64,000 bases of DNA from a bacterium UBP4_UBA6127 (GTDB lineage: Bacteria > UBP4 > UBA4092). Position 1 is the stretch's first letter. Each line of letters starts with the position of its first letter. The notes under the pieces are model-generated. The model saw only the letters and a program-made list of their open reading frames with translations, had not been told where the DNA came from and did not search any database. The position numbers and the translations under genes were made by a program. This document shows positions 53,279 to 62,725 of the stretch, one piece after another. The stretch spans positions 1 through 64,000 of the forward strand of contig DIVR01000007.1 of NCBI GenBank assembly GCA_002428325.1, in the 5' to 3' direction.

Positions 53279-54580
53279 CTAACGATATTCAGGCAACCAT
53301 CCCTTATGAGCCTCGATCAAATCATCACAAAGGTTTTTGATATCATCAATGTTGAGTTCAGATGAAGTATGGGGATCCAACATTGCCGCATGATAGATAT
53401 AATCTTTTTTACGGGTCAGGGCTGCTTCCCGGGTCAAAATCTGAACATTAATATTCGTCCGGTTTAGGGCCGCCAACTGAGGAGGCAGATTCCCCACATA
53501 AGTCGGGGTTACCCCACTGGCATCCACAAAACAGGGAACTTCCACACAGGCTTCCGCCGGTAGATTCGGTATCAGTCCTGTATTCATGACATTCCCGCCG
53601 ATTTTATAAGGCACATTGGTTTCCATGGCCTCAATAATATAAGAAGCATACTCATGGGTCCGCTGATGCTCCAGCTGTTTATTGGTAATCAGTTCTTCCC
53701 GCATCGTCTCCCATTTTTTAATCTGATCTATGCATCTGCGGGGATATTCATCAATTGGGATATTGAGTTTTTCAATCATTTCAGGATATCGATTCTTGAT
53801 AAAGTAAGGCATATATTCTGCATTATGTTCGCTGGATTCGGTCACATAATACCCAAACTGTTTCATGATTTCCAAGCGGACCATATTGCCATGGCGTTTG
53901 GTTACCTCTGAAGCCCGTTTTTTGATTTCGGGATACAGATCCTTACCATCCCGAGTTACTTCTAACAGCCATGCCATATGATTGATCCCGGCAATTTTCC
54001 ACTGAACCCGATTGTCATATTCCATCCCCAGAAATTGGAATAAGTCCGGCACACAAATCTGAACGCTGTGGCATAACCCAATGGTTTTCATCTGGGTAGC
54101 TGTCTGCATGGCGCCTGCCAACATTGCCATGGGATTGGTATAATTCAAAAACCAGGCATTCGGACAAACTTCTTCCATATCTTTAGCAAAATCCAGCATC
54201 ACCGGAATAGTCCTTAATGCCCGAAAAATACCCCCAATTCCCAAGGTATCCCCAATAGTCTGCTGTAACCCATATTTTTTGGGAATCTCAAAATCCGTTA
54301 CCGTACAGGGTTCATACCCTCCCACCTGAATGGCATTGACCACATAGTCAGCATTAGCCAGGGCTTTTTTCCGGTCAGTATAGGCCGTAATCTTGGCACG
54401 GCTCTGATTGCAATTTTCATTAATATTCTGAAGCATGCTCTCAGAATCTTTCAGCCTTTGTTCATTAATGTCATATAAAGCAATCTCTGATTCCTGCAGG
54501 GCGGGGGTCAACATACAATCCCCTAATACATTTTTAGCAAATACTGAACTTCCAGCACCCATAAACGTTATCTTAGGCAT
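53279..54580 (-). CDS. GH4 family alpha-galactosidase/alpha-glucosidase-like enzyme
   Basis: This 433-aa NAD- and Mn-dependent glycosidase works by an oxidation-elimination mechanism. The N-terminal Rossmann motif ITFMGAGSSVFAKNVLGD, the NYTNPMAM segment, the metal-binding Cys in GLCHSVQ and His in GINHMAWLLE, all of the GH4 family, are visible. GAGGAA precedes the ATG. It diverges from an AraC regulator across 141 bp, which probably controls it. Being cytoplasmic, it needs an imported or phosphorylated sugar; no importer is adjacent. Confidence 0.92.
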   Translation of the reverse strand: MPKITFMGAGSSVFAKNVLGDCMLTPALQESEIALYDINEQRLKDSESMLQNINENCNQSRAKITAYTDRKKALANADYVVNAIQVGGYEPCTVTDFEIPKKYGLQQTIGDTLGIGGIFRALRTIPVMLDFAKDMEEVCPNAWFLNYTNPMAMLAGAMQTATQMKTIGLCHSVQICVPDLFQFLGMEYDNRVQWKIAGINHMAWLLEVTRDGKDLYPEIKKRASEVTKRHGNMVRLEIMKQFGYYVTESSEHNAEYMPYFIKNRYPEMIEKLNIPIDEYPRRCIDQIKKWETMREELITNKQLEHQRTHEYASYIIEAMETNVPYKIGGNVMNTGLIPNLPAEACVEVPCFVDASGVTPTYVGNLPPQLAALNRTNINVQILTREAALTRKKDYIYHAAMLDPHTSSELNIDDIKNLCDDLIEAHKGWLPEYR

Positions 54581-54721
54581 ATTATTTTTCCTCTACCTCG
54601 AATTATCATATTTTAAATAAATTCTATCCTTGAAAATCCCCTAGAGTAAATGGAAGGTTGTTGAATAAATATGGCATTATGTGAGATTATTAAATATATT
54701 TAAAATATTATTCATCAAATT

Positions 54722-55546
54722 ATGCTTGAAAATATAGAGTTAACCCGATTAAACCTGACTGATTTAAGTATGTATCATTGTGGGACAGAAGAATGCGCAC
54801 CCTGTCATTCTTTCGGGCCCTGGGTTCGGGACCATTTTCTTATCCACTACATCCTGAAAGGAAAAGGGATTTTCCAGGTGGGAGATAAAACCTACTCCCT
54901 GCAAAAGGGACAAGGATTTCTTATCTGCCCCGGAGCTGTCACCTATTATGAGGCAGATAGCCAGGACCCCTGGCATTATATCTGGGTGGGGTTTAACGGA
55001 TTAAAAGCAGAATCTTATCTGACCCAGGCTCGCCTAAACCAGGAAAATCCCATCTTCAGTGGAGGAGAGGATGATTTTATCCGGGAATGTTGCTGGGATA
55101 TGTTGGAAGCCAGACATTTAAATAAGGCCAGAGAAGTGAGGATGTTAGGATATTTATATCTTTTTTTATCTCATTTGATTGAGTTAAGAAAAGAGATGAC
55201 CTCCCTGAGACCAATTGAAAATCGAAAAGAAGAATACATCCGAAGGTCTATTGAATATATTGAAAAAAATTACTCCCGCAAGTTAACTATTCAGGACCTG
55301 GCAAAGCAGGTCCTGCTGGACCGTAGTTATCTCTGTTCCCTGTTCAAAGAAGTCCTCCAACGGTCTCCCCAGGCTTTCTTAATTGATTATCGAATCACTA
55401 AAGCCTGTGAACTAATGGAAAATACTTCTCTCTCCATTGGAGATATTGCCCGATCAGTCGGCTATGAAGACCCCCTCCTATTCTCTAAAATGTTTAGGAA
55501 AATCAAGAAAATAACTCCTTCCGAATATATCCAGGAGAAAAGGTAG
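54722..55546 (+). CDS. AraC family transcriptional regulator
   Basis: This 274-aa protein has an N-terminal cupin-like sugar-sensing domain (GKGIFQVGDKTYSLQKGQGFLICPG) and a C-terminal AraC double helix-turn-helix (LTIQDLAKQVLLDRSYLCSLFKE, SIGDIARSVGYEDPLLFSKMFRKIKKITPSEY). It diverges from the GH4 gene, so it is likely to activate it and itself respond to the sugar. No ribosome site precedes the ATG. The intergenic region contains the AT-rich palindrome TTAAATATATTTAA at 54690-54703, a possible site. Confidence 0.92.
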   Translation: MLENIELTRLNLTDLSMYHCGTEECAPCHSFGPWVRDHFLIHYILKGKGIFQVGDKTYSLQKGQGFLICPGAVTYYEADSQDPWHYIWVGFNGLKAESYLTQARLNQENPIFSGGEDDFIRECCWDMLEARHLNKAREVRMLGYLYLFLSHLIELRKEMTSLRPIENRKEEYIRRSIEYIEKNYSRKLTIQDLAKQVLLDRSYLCSLFKEVLQRSPQAFLIDYRITKACELMENTSLSIGDIARSVGYEDPLLFSKMFRKIKKITPSEYIQEKR

Positions 55547-56000
55547 CGGCTATTCAACTAATCCAAATACCAAAACCAGTGAGGAAGAAGCTCAGGGCCC
55601 TTATGAGTTTTCCCCTCCCGCATCATAAAAATAACCCCGATGGTGAGTGTCCCAAACCCAAAACCGCCGGTATAAAAAAGAATTCTTATTGGTTCACCTT
55701 CATGGACCATTTATCCGCAAATTGGGCTGGCACAGAATCCGGTAGGGGATATCTTTCATCCGAACCTGCTTGTAACTTTCCTGATTGGATATCATTTACC
55801 TCAGCTTGAAATTGAGGAAGTGAGTTTTCCAGTTTTTTCTTTATAAGAATATTTCTTAATTCTACGGGTTGGAAAACTTCAGAAATCACAAGGATAGAGG
55901 CAAGAGGATTAAATTCTACGAGTCATCTCCAATACCCCTAATGAGTCAGTATCATAATCCAATTATATCAATACCGAATAGACACCTTATTTTAATAAAG
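55547..56000. other. 454-bp region without a supported gene
   Basis: It lies between the convergent AraC and transketolase-like genes. A 67-codon frame (minus strand, 55686-55889) has no ribosome site and no recognisable family; it may be a gene remnant. No terminator-grade hairpin was found. Confidence 0.5.
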
Positions 56001-58052
56001 TTATTTGAAATCAACTCCCAATAACCTCCGGCTCGCTTTCAAAATAGAGTTTACATCATATCCCTGGTCTTGGGACAATTCATCCTGAGTAGAGCTTTGG
56101 GTGAGCAGATGAGTCCCCAGGGTTATTTCAGAAGCCCCCTTGGCGATACCCAACGCATCCAGAGGAAGTCCTGCCACTCTTAAGAGAGAAGCATGGGGAG
56201 GAACCAATTCATCCATTTTCCGAAGACTGTATTCTGCCTGAGAAACGGGAAGATTTAATAAATTAATTACAGAAACCTGAATTTTCTTCTCAGGATAAAG
56301 GAGCCGAAGTTGTCGGGCAGCATTCAGGGAAGAATAAACTTCCCGGCCACAGGTCAGAATCACTAAATCAGGAGAATCATATCGAGGGCCGACCACATAT
56401 CCCCCGGAAAGGAATTCCTTATCGGTTATGTCTTTGAATAAATCCAGACAATCTTCAGGAGGAGTAAAAGCAATCATTTTCAGGTAAGCCATCTTACGAT
56501 GAAGGATACAATCTTCAAAAATCAATTTAGCTTCCCGGGGATGGGCAGGATAATAAGACCAGACACCACATTCCCAGGGTCCTCCCCATTGAGACACCGG
56601 CCGATCGGGGAGGTTTCTGAAAACAGTATTAGCGGAAGTCCCTGGCTGATGGGTCAGCCCCTCCCAGGCATTGGTCTCAATTCCCAGAATCAGAAAACGG
56701 GAACCCTCCAATGAACCCTGCTTAACCGATTCCGAAACCAGTAAACCAAACCCATCCAGGATGGGGATGATGGGATAACGGCCCTGGCTATTTTTTCCCA
56801 GTCCGGCAGTAATGGCTACCGCAAACGGGTCCGCCAACCCTGCCCGAATCACAAAACCTTCAGGATGTTTCAGGGAATACATTTCTCCTTCCACTGAATC
56901 AGGCCCTGAATACTGAGGCAGAAGCCCCGGAAATTTACCTAAATCCGGATCTACATAAAGGATTGTCTTCCTGCCTTCAGGGGTATGAATCAAATATCGG
57001 AAAGATTCCTGGACCGCCTGCAAGGGACTTCGGGAGTGATTGGCGGGAGTGGGAAGTATCCCGGTAAAACTGACCTGAGTTCCTGACTCCTGCATTAAGT
57101 GTCTCTGGGCATTCTCCTTCAGCCGGGAAGATAACTCCCTGAAATATTCCAGGACCTCCAAGGGGGGAGGAGTAAATAACGGCATATCTTCCCAACCATT
57201 ATCTTTTCGATATTGTTGAAAAGTCTCCTCAGTCAGGGTATTCATATGAGCATGATGCCCCACTGACTGGGGATTCGGCAGCCCATGCCATTTATCGGTT
57301 TTCGCCACCACAGCAGTAGGCCTTTCACTGACCTGGATTTCCCTTTCGAAATCCGAGAAGACTTCCCATAGTTCTGCGAGGTCATGGCCATTTTGCGCGA
57401 CCAGGACATTCCATCCGAAAAAGCGGAAATAATCTTCCAGGGGCCTTTCTCCCATTAAGTGAGAAGTTAATCCCGACATTGACTGCCGGTTATCATCCAC
57501 AATAATTCCATAATGGTTCAACCGATTCAGCTTCGCAAAACGCAAGGATTCCACACCCATGGGCATGGTGAACTCGGCATCCCCCAGGTTGACCAAAACT
57601 CTTCGCCCCCGGCCTTCTATCTTGTCTCCCATAGCCTTCCCACAACAAAAGGGCAAAGGAAACCCCATACACCCGGTGGAGATATCCACTCCAGGTGTCA
57701 GCCAATGATTCATATAGGCCTGGCAGGGACTGTTTCGCTGCCGCAGGGTTTTCAATTCCTCCAACGATAGTTCTCCCAATAAATATAAAAGCACATAAAC
57801 TACCGGACTGGCATGAGGTTTCCAGGCAATAAAATCATAAAAAGGATTCGCCAACCGAACTATCTCCGCCAGACTGATTTCCACAGAAGAGGTGGAACTC
57901 CCATAATGGCCCCTTCGGGGAGCGTCCTGATTGGCATAATAGATGGATTCAACCATCAGCCTCCGAATATGACGGGCCGATTCTTCCAATAGTCCTTCCA
58001 TGGCAGAATAAGTATCCTTGCACCCTTTTTCCTTTATCACTGATGGATTCAT
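56001..58052 (-). CDS. Transketolase-like thiamine-diphosphate enzyme
   Basis: This 683-aa protein has three regions like transketolase or E1-type enzymes: an N-terminal ThDP domain (LGDAEFTMPMGVESLRFAKLNRLNHYGIIVDDN, a GDG-type motif with Ala in the third place), a central pyrimidine domain, and a C-terminal domain. Stretches such as YMNHWLTPGVDISTGCMGFPLPFCCGKAMG resemble the family's GSLGQGL region, but changed. Whether it transfers ketol groups or decarboxylates a 2-oxo acid is unclear. GGGAGG precedes the ATG. It diverges from an XRE-cupin regulator. Confidence 0.8.
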   Translation of the reverse strand: MNPSVIKEKGCKDTYSAMEGLLEESARHIRRLMVESIYYANQDAPRRGHYGSSTSSVEISLAEIVRLANPFYDFIAWKPHASPVVYVLLYLLGELSLEELKTLRQRNSPCQAYMNHWLTPGVDISTGCMGFPLPFCCGKAMGDKIEGRGRRVLVNLGDAEFTMPMGVESLRFAKLNRLNHYGIIVDDNRQSMSGLTSHLMGERPLEDYFRFFGWNVLVAQNGHDLAELWEVFSDFEREIQVSERPTAVVAKTDKWHGLPNPQSVGHHAHMNTLTEETFQQYRKDNGWEDMPLFTPPPLEVLEYFRELSSRLKENAQRHLMQESGTQVSFTGILPTPANHSRSPLQAVQESFRYLIHTPEGRKTILYVDPDLGKFPGLLPQYSGPDSVEGEMYSLKHPEGFVIRAGLADPFAVAITAGLGKNSQGRYPIIPILDGFGLLVSESVKQGSLEGSRFLILGIETNAWEGLTHQPGTSANTVFRNLPDRPVSQWGGPWECGVWSYYPAHPREAKLIFEDCILHRKMAYLKMIAFTPPEDCLDLFKDITDKEFLSGGYVVGPRYDSPDLVILTCGREVYSSLNAARQLRLLYPEKKIQVSVINLLNLPVSQAEYSLRKMDELVPPHASLLRVAGLPLDALGIAKGASEITLGTHLLTQSSTQDELSQDQGYDVNSILKASRRLLGVDFK

Positions 58053-58140
58053 TTTCTTCCATCCTCCCTTTCCTGGTCTTCCTCATCCATCCTCATGGTA
58101 TATAAGTCACTTTCCTAAGTCAAGATAAATATTTCTTCAC

Positions 58141-58156
58141 AGGAAATTAATTTCCT
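58141..58156. promoter_or_regulatory. 16-bp palindromic candidate operator
   Basis: AGGAAATTAATTTCCT is a perfect palindrome in the divergent transketolase-like / XRE-cupin region. Further TTTCCT copies occur nearby (58111-58116 and 58175-58180, approximately). It is a likely site for the adjacent regulator. Confidence 0.55.
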
Positions 58157-58227
58157 TTATAGCATTCCGTTTACTTTCCTCTAAAATTCAATTAAACTGA
58201 TATAAAGTCATTCACGGGAGGAGACCG

Positions 58228-58941
58228 ATGCGCCAGAGTGAAAGCAGCAAGTCAGATTTTCAAAAAGGGGTGGAGCTATTTCTGCGGATAGCCCGAAAAA
58301 GGATGGAAGAATTGCAAGGGGAGAATATCACTGTCCGGGAGCTGATAGACCGAGCCATTGAGAGGCATCACCTAAGCCGGGAAGAAGCCATCACTCCCAG
58401 TTATTTATCCAGGATTTTGACCGGGAAACTGGTTCCCAAAACAGAAGAGACCTATGATAAGCTCTCGCTGATACTGGATATCCCCACTTTGTTTGATGTA
58501 AGGTCTTTCATTCTCCCCCATGATGAAGGATGCGTCCATATCACCCGCAAGGAGATGGATAATCCGCCGGAAGATTGGATGACCTTGTCTTTTGGAGGGA
58601 TTCCCTACCGGACCACTAAAGCCAATATCATCGATGCCCAGATGTTCCCCTTTATCGTGGAGTTGCAACCGGGAGAGAAGACCAAAAAAGGAAGATATAA
58701 GGCCGAAGCCGGAGAAGAAGTCGCAGTACTTCTGGAAGGTGAAGAGTTCACCCTGCGATTTGATAATAGCACCAAATACATCATTAAAAAGGGCGAATCC
58801 CTACATTACCTGGCAACTCAGCCCCATTATTCAGAAAATACAGGCAAACTGCCGGTCCGAATCCTGGTCATCCGGCATGACCCTTCTCTGTTTCGAATCA
58901 TCTCAGAAGCTTTCAGAAGCGCTGACGGAAAAAACAAATGA
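58228..58941 (+). CDS. XRE-type HTH regulator with C-terminal cupin domain
   Basis: This 237-aa protein has a helix-turn-helix near residues 20-90 (TVRELIDRAIERHHL...PSYLSRILTGKLVPKTEETYDKLSLILDIP) and a cupin_2 sensor domain (about 140-225, EAGEEVAVLLEGEEFTLRF, IIKKGESLHYLA). GGGAGGAG precedes the ATG. It diverges from the transketolase-like gene and is probably its regulator; the small molecule sensed is unknown. Confidence 0.85.
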   Translation: MRQSESSKSDFQKGVELFLRIARKRMEELQGENITVRELIDRAIERHHLSREEAITPSYLSRILTGKLVPKTEETYDKLSLILDIPTLFDVRSFILPHDEGCVHITRKEMDNPPEDWMTLSFGGIPYRTTKANIIDAQMFPFIVELQPGEKTKKGRYKAEAGEEVAVLLEGEEFTLRFDNSTKYIIKKGESLHYLATQPHYSENTGKLPVRILVIRHDPSLFRIISEAFRSADGKNK

Positions 58942-59046
58942 AAGGGAAGAATAGACTCTCTCTTTTTATAATCGAATATAAATATGACTAATCAACAGAG
59001 ATAAGAAAAGGCCACATAAGTAATCAATTCTTTTTTAATAAATCTG

Positions 59047-59322
59047 TTATGCTGTTTTCCCCAAAGAATGTTTAAGTGACCGAGAATCCAAGATAATGGT
59101 TATTTCATCCCCATCCCGGAATTGATAAGGCCCAAACCTGGCACCATGCACGAAAATATGTCCTTCTCCCGGTTCGTATCCGCTAAATTCAACATAACCT
59201 TTAGAATCGGTATGTTCATCTGAACTCATAGCATGACGGGGTTGGGTATATTCCATAACGACACGTTCTCCGAGCATAGGTTCCTGGGCTTCATCCAGCA
59301 CTCGAATTTTGAAGGTTGCCAT
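59047..59322 (-). CDS. Small beta-sandwich (carboxypeptidase-regulatory/Ig-like) protein
   Basis: This 91-aa protein has a strand-rich pattern FKIRVLDEAQEPMLGERVVMEYTQP...HTDSKGYVEFSGYEPGEGHIFVHG, like single Ig-like/CarboxypepD_reg domains that stand alone. The ATG at 59322 has GGGGGA upstream; an extension to 59418 is not supported. No signal peptide. It diverges from the Fe-ADH gene. Function unknown. Confidence 0.65.
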   Translation of the reverse strand: MATFKIRVLDEAQEPMLGERVVMEYTQPRHAMSSDEHTDSKGYVEFSGYEPGEGHIFVHGARFGPYQFRDGDEITIILDSRSLKHSLGKTA

Positions 59323-59470
59323 AGTAACATCCCCCTTTACCTCATAGTACCCCGAACTCCAATTCTTTTCAACTCCTACCCCGGGTAATGAATAACTATC
59401 GGCTGAGAGAATAGACACTTCATGCCAAGTAAGCTAAAATCCAAATAGATGCATGCGAATGGAGGGTCTT

Positions 59471-60643
59471 ATGGATGAGTATTCTCAGCAATTCACCGAG
59501 TTACGCAAATTCCTGGCCCCAGAAATCATATACGGGCCCGGCGCCCACTTAAGAGTCGGACAGTATGCCGTAAACATGGGGATTCATCGGGTTTTTGTTG
59601 TTACCGATGAAGGAGTCATCAAGGCAGGATGGACTGGGCAGATCCTGCAGATTTTGGAAAAAATGGGTCTTTACTACAGCCTGTTTTCTAAATTAACTCC
59701 CAATCCTAAAGATTATGAAGTTATGTCCGGATGGGAACAGTATCATTCCGACCAATGCAATGGGATAATCGTAGTAGGCGGGGGGAGTTCCATAGATTGC
59801 GCCAAAGGAGTCGGGATTATAGCCTCCCACCAAGGGTCTATCCTGGATTATGAAGGTATTGATACCTTAAAAACCCCATGTCCGCCTATGATTTGTATTC
59901 CTACAACTGCTGGCTCTTCAGCCGATGTGTCCCAGTTTGCCATTATTACTGATTCTCAAAACAGGCGGAAGATTGCCATTATCAGTAAAGCCCTAGTTCC
60001 TGATATTTCCCTGATATCCCCGGAAACAACCCTGACTTTAGATTCCCAGCAAACGGCCCAGACAGGAATGGATGCCCTTTGCCATGCGATTGAAGCTCTG
60101 GTTTCGAATGCCAGTTCTCCCGTTACTGATTTATTTTCACTCAATGCCATCAGCCTAATTTCTAACCACTTGTCCAAAGCCGTTAATAATCTAAAAGATA
60201 TCAAACATCGAGATCCTTTGATGTTGGCCAGTATGGAAGCTGGTTTTGCCTTCTCCAATGCCAGCTTGGGAGCAGTTCATGCTATGGCCCATGCTTTGGG
60301 TGGGTACAGTGATGCCAATCATGGAGAAAGCAATGCCCTGTTATTACCCCATGTCATCCGATTCAATTTCAAGTCTGCCACTGACCGTTACTTAAGGATT
60401 GGCAAGGCAATGGACCTTGATTTTGTCGGAAAGACCCAGGAGCAGGCGAGAGATATTCTCCTTAATCATTTAATCCAGTTAACCCAAGAATATGGATTGA
60501 ACATGAAATTATCCAATCTAGGATATACCCTGAGCGATATTCCCCAATTAGCGCGAACAGCCATTAAAGACCCTTGCCTGTTAACCAATCCACGGCCCGT
60601 CAGCATTGGGGAACTGGAGGAACTCTATGCCGAAGCCCTCTGA
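59471..60643 (+). CDS. Iron-containing alcohol dehydrogenase
   Basis: This NAD(P)-dependent dehydrogenase has 390 aa from the ATG at 59471, where GGAGGG lies 4 nt upstream. The nucleotide motif GGGSSIDCAKG and the metal site GAVHAMAHALGGYSDANHGESNALLLPH, with its histidines, follow the Fe-ADH family. The last 17 nt overlap the start of the histidine kinase gene. Substrate (short alcohol, diol or aldehyde) unknown. Confidence 0.92.
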   Translation: MDEYSQQFTELRKFLAPEIIYGPGAHLRVGQYAVNMGIHRVFVVTDEGVIKAGWTGQILQILEKMGLYYSLFSKLTPNPKDYEVMSGWEQYHSDQCNGIIVVGGGSSIDCAKGVGIIASHQGSILDYEGIDTLKTPCPPMICIPTTAGSSADVSQFAIITDSQNRRKIAIISKALVPDISLISPETTLTLDSQQTAQTGMDALCHAIEALVSNASSPVTDLFSLNAISLISNHLSKAVNNLKDIKHRDPLMLASMEAGFAFSNASLGAVHAMAHALGGYSDANHGESNALLLPHVIRFNFKSATDRYLRIGKAMDLDFVGKTQEQARDILLNHLIQLTQEYGLNMKLSNLGYTLSDIPQLARTAIKDPCLLTNPRPVSIGELEELYAEAL

Positions 60644-62624
60644 CATTACTCCCCAGGAGAACAGTCTTCGTGAGAAATTACTGGGGCTGGGACCCTCCTC
60701 TGTCCATAAAAGCTATTTTTCAGAGTTGCAAAATAAGCTTCGGGATTTGGAATTCTCCGAAATAAAATATCGGACCATTGTGGAATCCTCCCCGGTCGGG
60801 ATGTTGTTTTACCGGCTAGAACCTGAGAATCAGCTCATCTTGACGGGAGGAAACTCATCTGCAGTCCGAATATTGAAACTAAAAATATCTTCCCTGATTG
60901 AGAAGACCCTGGAAGATTTGTTCCCCGGCATTGAAAAAACAGATATTCCGGCTATCTTTCGGAAGGTTGCCCGGGATGGCATCAGTTGGCATGCTAAAGA
61001 TTTTTATTATCAACATCCGGACCATTCGGCCCATTATGAGATTTACGCCTTCCAGCCGGAGCCTAAGGCTGTTGCTGTTTTTTTTACGGATATATCCGAA
61101 CAGATCCACGTGGAGGAAGAACGTCAGCAGCTTTGGCAAGCGGTAGAGCAAACCACCGATTCTATAATTATCCTGGATAAAGAAGGGATCATTCTCTATA
61201 CGAATTCAGCCTTCTGCCAAATGACAGGATATTCGCATCAGGAATGCCGAGGCAAAGATTTCAACCAACTTCACCTGGCTTCCCAGAATCAGGAAACCTG
61301 CCAGGAGATTATGCAGGCGTTTCGTTCTGGAAATATCTGGCAGGGACAGGTATTCAACAAACGTAAAGACCAGTCTGCTTATATTGAAGCTATCACCCTG
61401 ACCCCGGTCAGAAACCCTCAGGGCAAAATCCTCCAGTATATTGCCGTATCCAGGGATATCACCCTGCAGGTTAAAATGGAAGAAACTCTCCAGCAGCAGC
61501 AAAAACTGGAATCCATGGGAAGGCTGGCAGGAGGGATTGCCCATGATTTCAACAATCTCCTGACTCCCATTCTGGGATATCTTGAACTGTTGATGGATGA
61601 TTCTTCCCTCAGTCAGACTGCCAGAGAAAACTTAATGACTGTCCGGAAAGCCGCTGAAGGAGCTCAATCCCTTACTCGGGAATTACTGACTTTCAGCCGA
61701 AAACAAAAAGTCGAATTGAAATCCATGGATTTGAAAGTACTATTGGTTGATTTTAAAGAAATGCTGGAAAGGACTATCCGGGAAAATATTCAGATTTCGT
61801 TAAAAACCGGAGATGCCCCCCTTTTTATACAAGGAGATGATTCCCAAATTAAGCGGGTAATCTTGAATCTGGCTTTAAATGCTCAGGATGCCATGCCCCA
61901 AGGGGGAACATTATCCATAGAAACACGTCCAGTGGAATTGGACTCCCAATGGTGTGAAGCAACCCCTGGCAGCAAACCCGGACAATATATCCTCTTATCG
62001 ATCGCTGATACGGGTAGCGGGATGAGTAAAGAAATCCTTGAACACCTGTATGAACCCTTCTATTCTACCAAAGGAGACAGTGGAACAGGCCTGGGACTGT
62101 CGACAGTCTATGGAATTATTCAGCAGCATCAGGGATATATACAAGTACAAAGTGAACCGGCCCAAGGCACTATTTTTCAGTTATATTTTCCTCGAAGCCA
62201 AGCCAAGAGTTCTCCACCGGTAAGGACCACTCCTATTAAACAAATCATTAAAGGAACAGAAACTATCCTGGTGGTCGAAGATAATGAGATGGTCCGCAAA
62301 CTGGCGTGTTCAATTCTCAAAAATCATGGATTTAAGACTCTTGAAGCCAAAGATGGGATTGAATGCCTGGATTTATATGGGAAGAGTTCCAAGAAAATTG
62401 ATTTGTTATTGACTGATGTGGTCATGCCTCATATGAATGGCAGGGAATTATACGAAAAGATACATGAGCTTCGGCCTGATATCAAAGTGCTATATATGTC
62501 CGGATATCCTGAAGATATTATTACTCCCCAAGGAGTGGTTCCTAAAGGATTACAATTTCTCCAAAAGCCATTTACCTTCAATACCTTGCTGGAAAAAGCC
62601 AGAGAAGTCCTGGACCAGCTTTGA
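60627..62624 (+). CDS. Hybrid histidine kinase (PAS-PAS-HisKA-HATPase-receiver)
   Basis: This 665-aa cytoplasmic hybrid kinase has PAS 1 at about 45-165 and PAS 2 at about 170-290 (LWQAVEQTTDSIIILDKEGIILYTNSAFCQMTGYS), the H-box GRLAGGIAHDFNNLLTPILGY, N-box NLALNAQDAM, ATP-binding DTGSGM and GTGLGLSTVYG, and a receiver domain with the phosphoacceptor Asp in LLLTDVVMPHMNG and Lys in LQKPF. There is no transmembrane segment and no output domain. The ATG at 60627 has GGAGG 8 nt upstream and overlaps the ADH stop by 17 nt, which suggests co-expression. Confidence 0.93.
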   Translation: MPKPSDITPQENSLREKLLGLGPSSVHKSYFSELQNKLRDLEFSEIKYRTIVESSPVGMLFYRLEPENQLILTGGNSSAVRILKLKISSLIEKTLEDLFPGIEKTDIPAIFRKVARDGISWHAKDFYYQHPDHSAHYEIYAFQPEPKAVAVFFTDISEQIHVEEERQQLWQAVEQTTDSIIILDKEGIILYTNSAFCQMTGYSHQECRGKDFNQLHLASQNQETCQEIMQAFRSGNIWQGQVFNKRKDQSAYIEAITLTPVRNPQGKILQYIAVSRDITLQVKMEETLQQQQKLESMGRLAGGIAHDFNNLLTPILGYLELLMDDSSLSQTARENLMTVRKAAEGAQSLTRELLTFSRKQKVELKSMDLKVLLVDFKEMLERTIRENIQISLKTGDAPLFIQGDDSQIKRVILNLALNAQDAMPQGGTLSIETRPVELDSQWCEATPGSKPGQYILLSIADTGSGMSKEILEHLYEPFYSTKGDSGTGLGLSTVYGIIQQHQGYIQVQSEPAQGTIFQLYFPRSQAKSSPPVRTTPIKQIIKGTETILVVEDNEMVRKLACSILKNHGFKTLEAKDGIECLDLYGKSSKKIDLLLTDVVMPHMNGRELYEKIHELRPDIKVLYMSGYPEDIITPQGVVPKGLQFLQKPFTFNTLLEKAREVLDQL

Positions 62625-62725
62625 TCAGTCACACAATTGTAGATTTCTTTGAATCCTTCTAAAATGATTGTACCCCTTGAAAGGGATATATTTTTGAAAA
62701 TGCATCTAAGGAGTTCAGAAATCTC

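Noticed and set aside
53010..53282. A 90-codon plus-strand frame
   Set aside because: It has no ribosome site or motif and contains a hairpin; best read as intergenic.
55686..55889. A 67-codon minus-strand frame
   Set aside because: Too short, no ribosome site and no recognisable family; possibly a remnant, not called as a gene.
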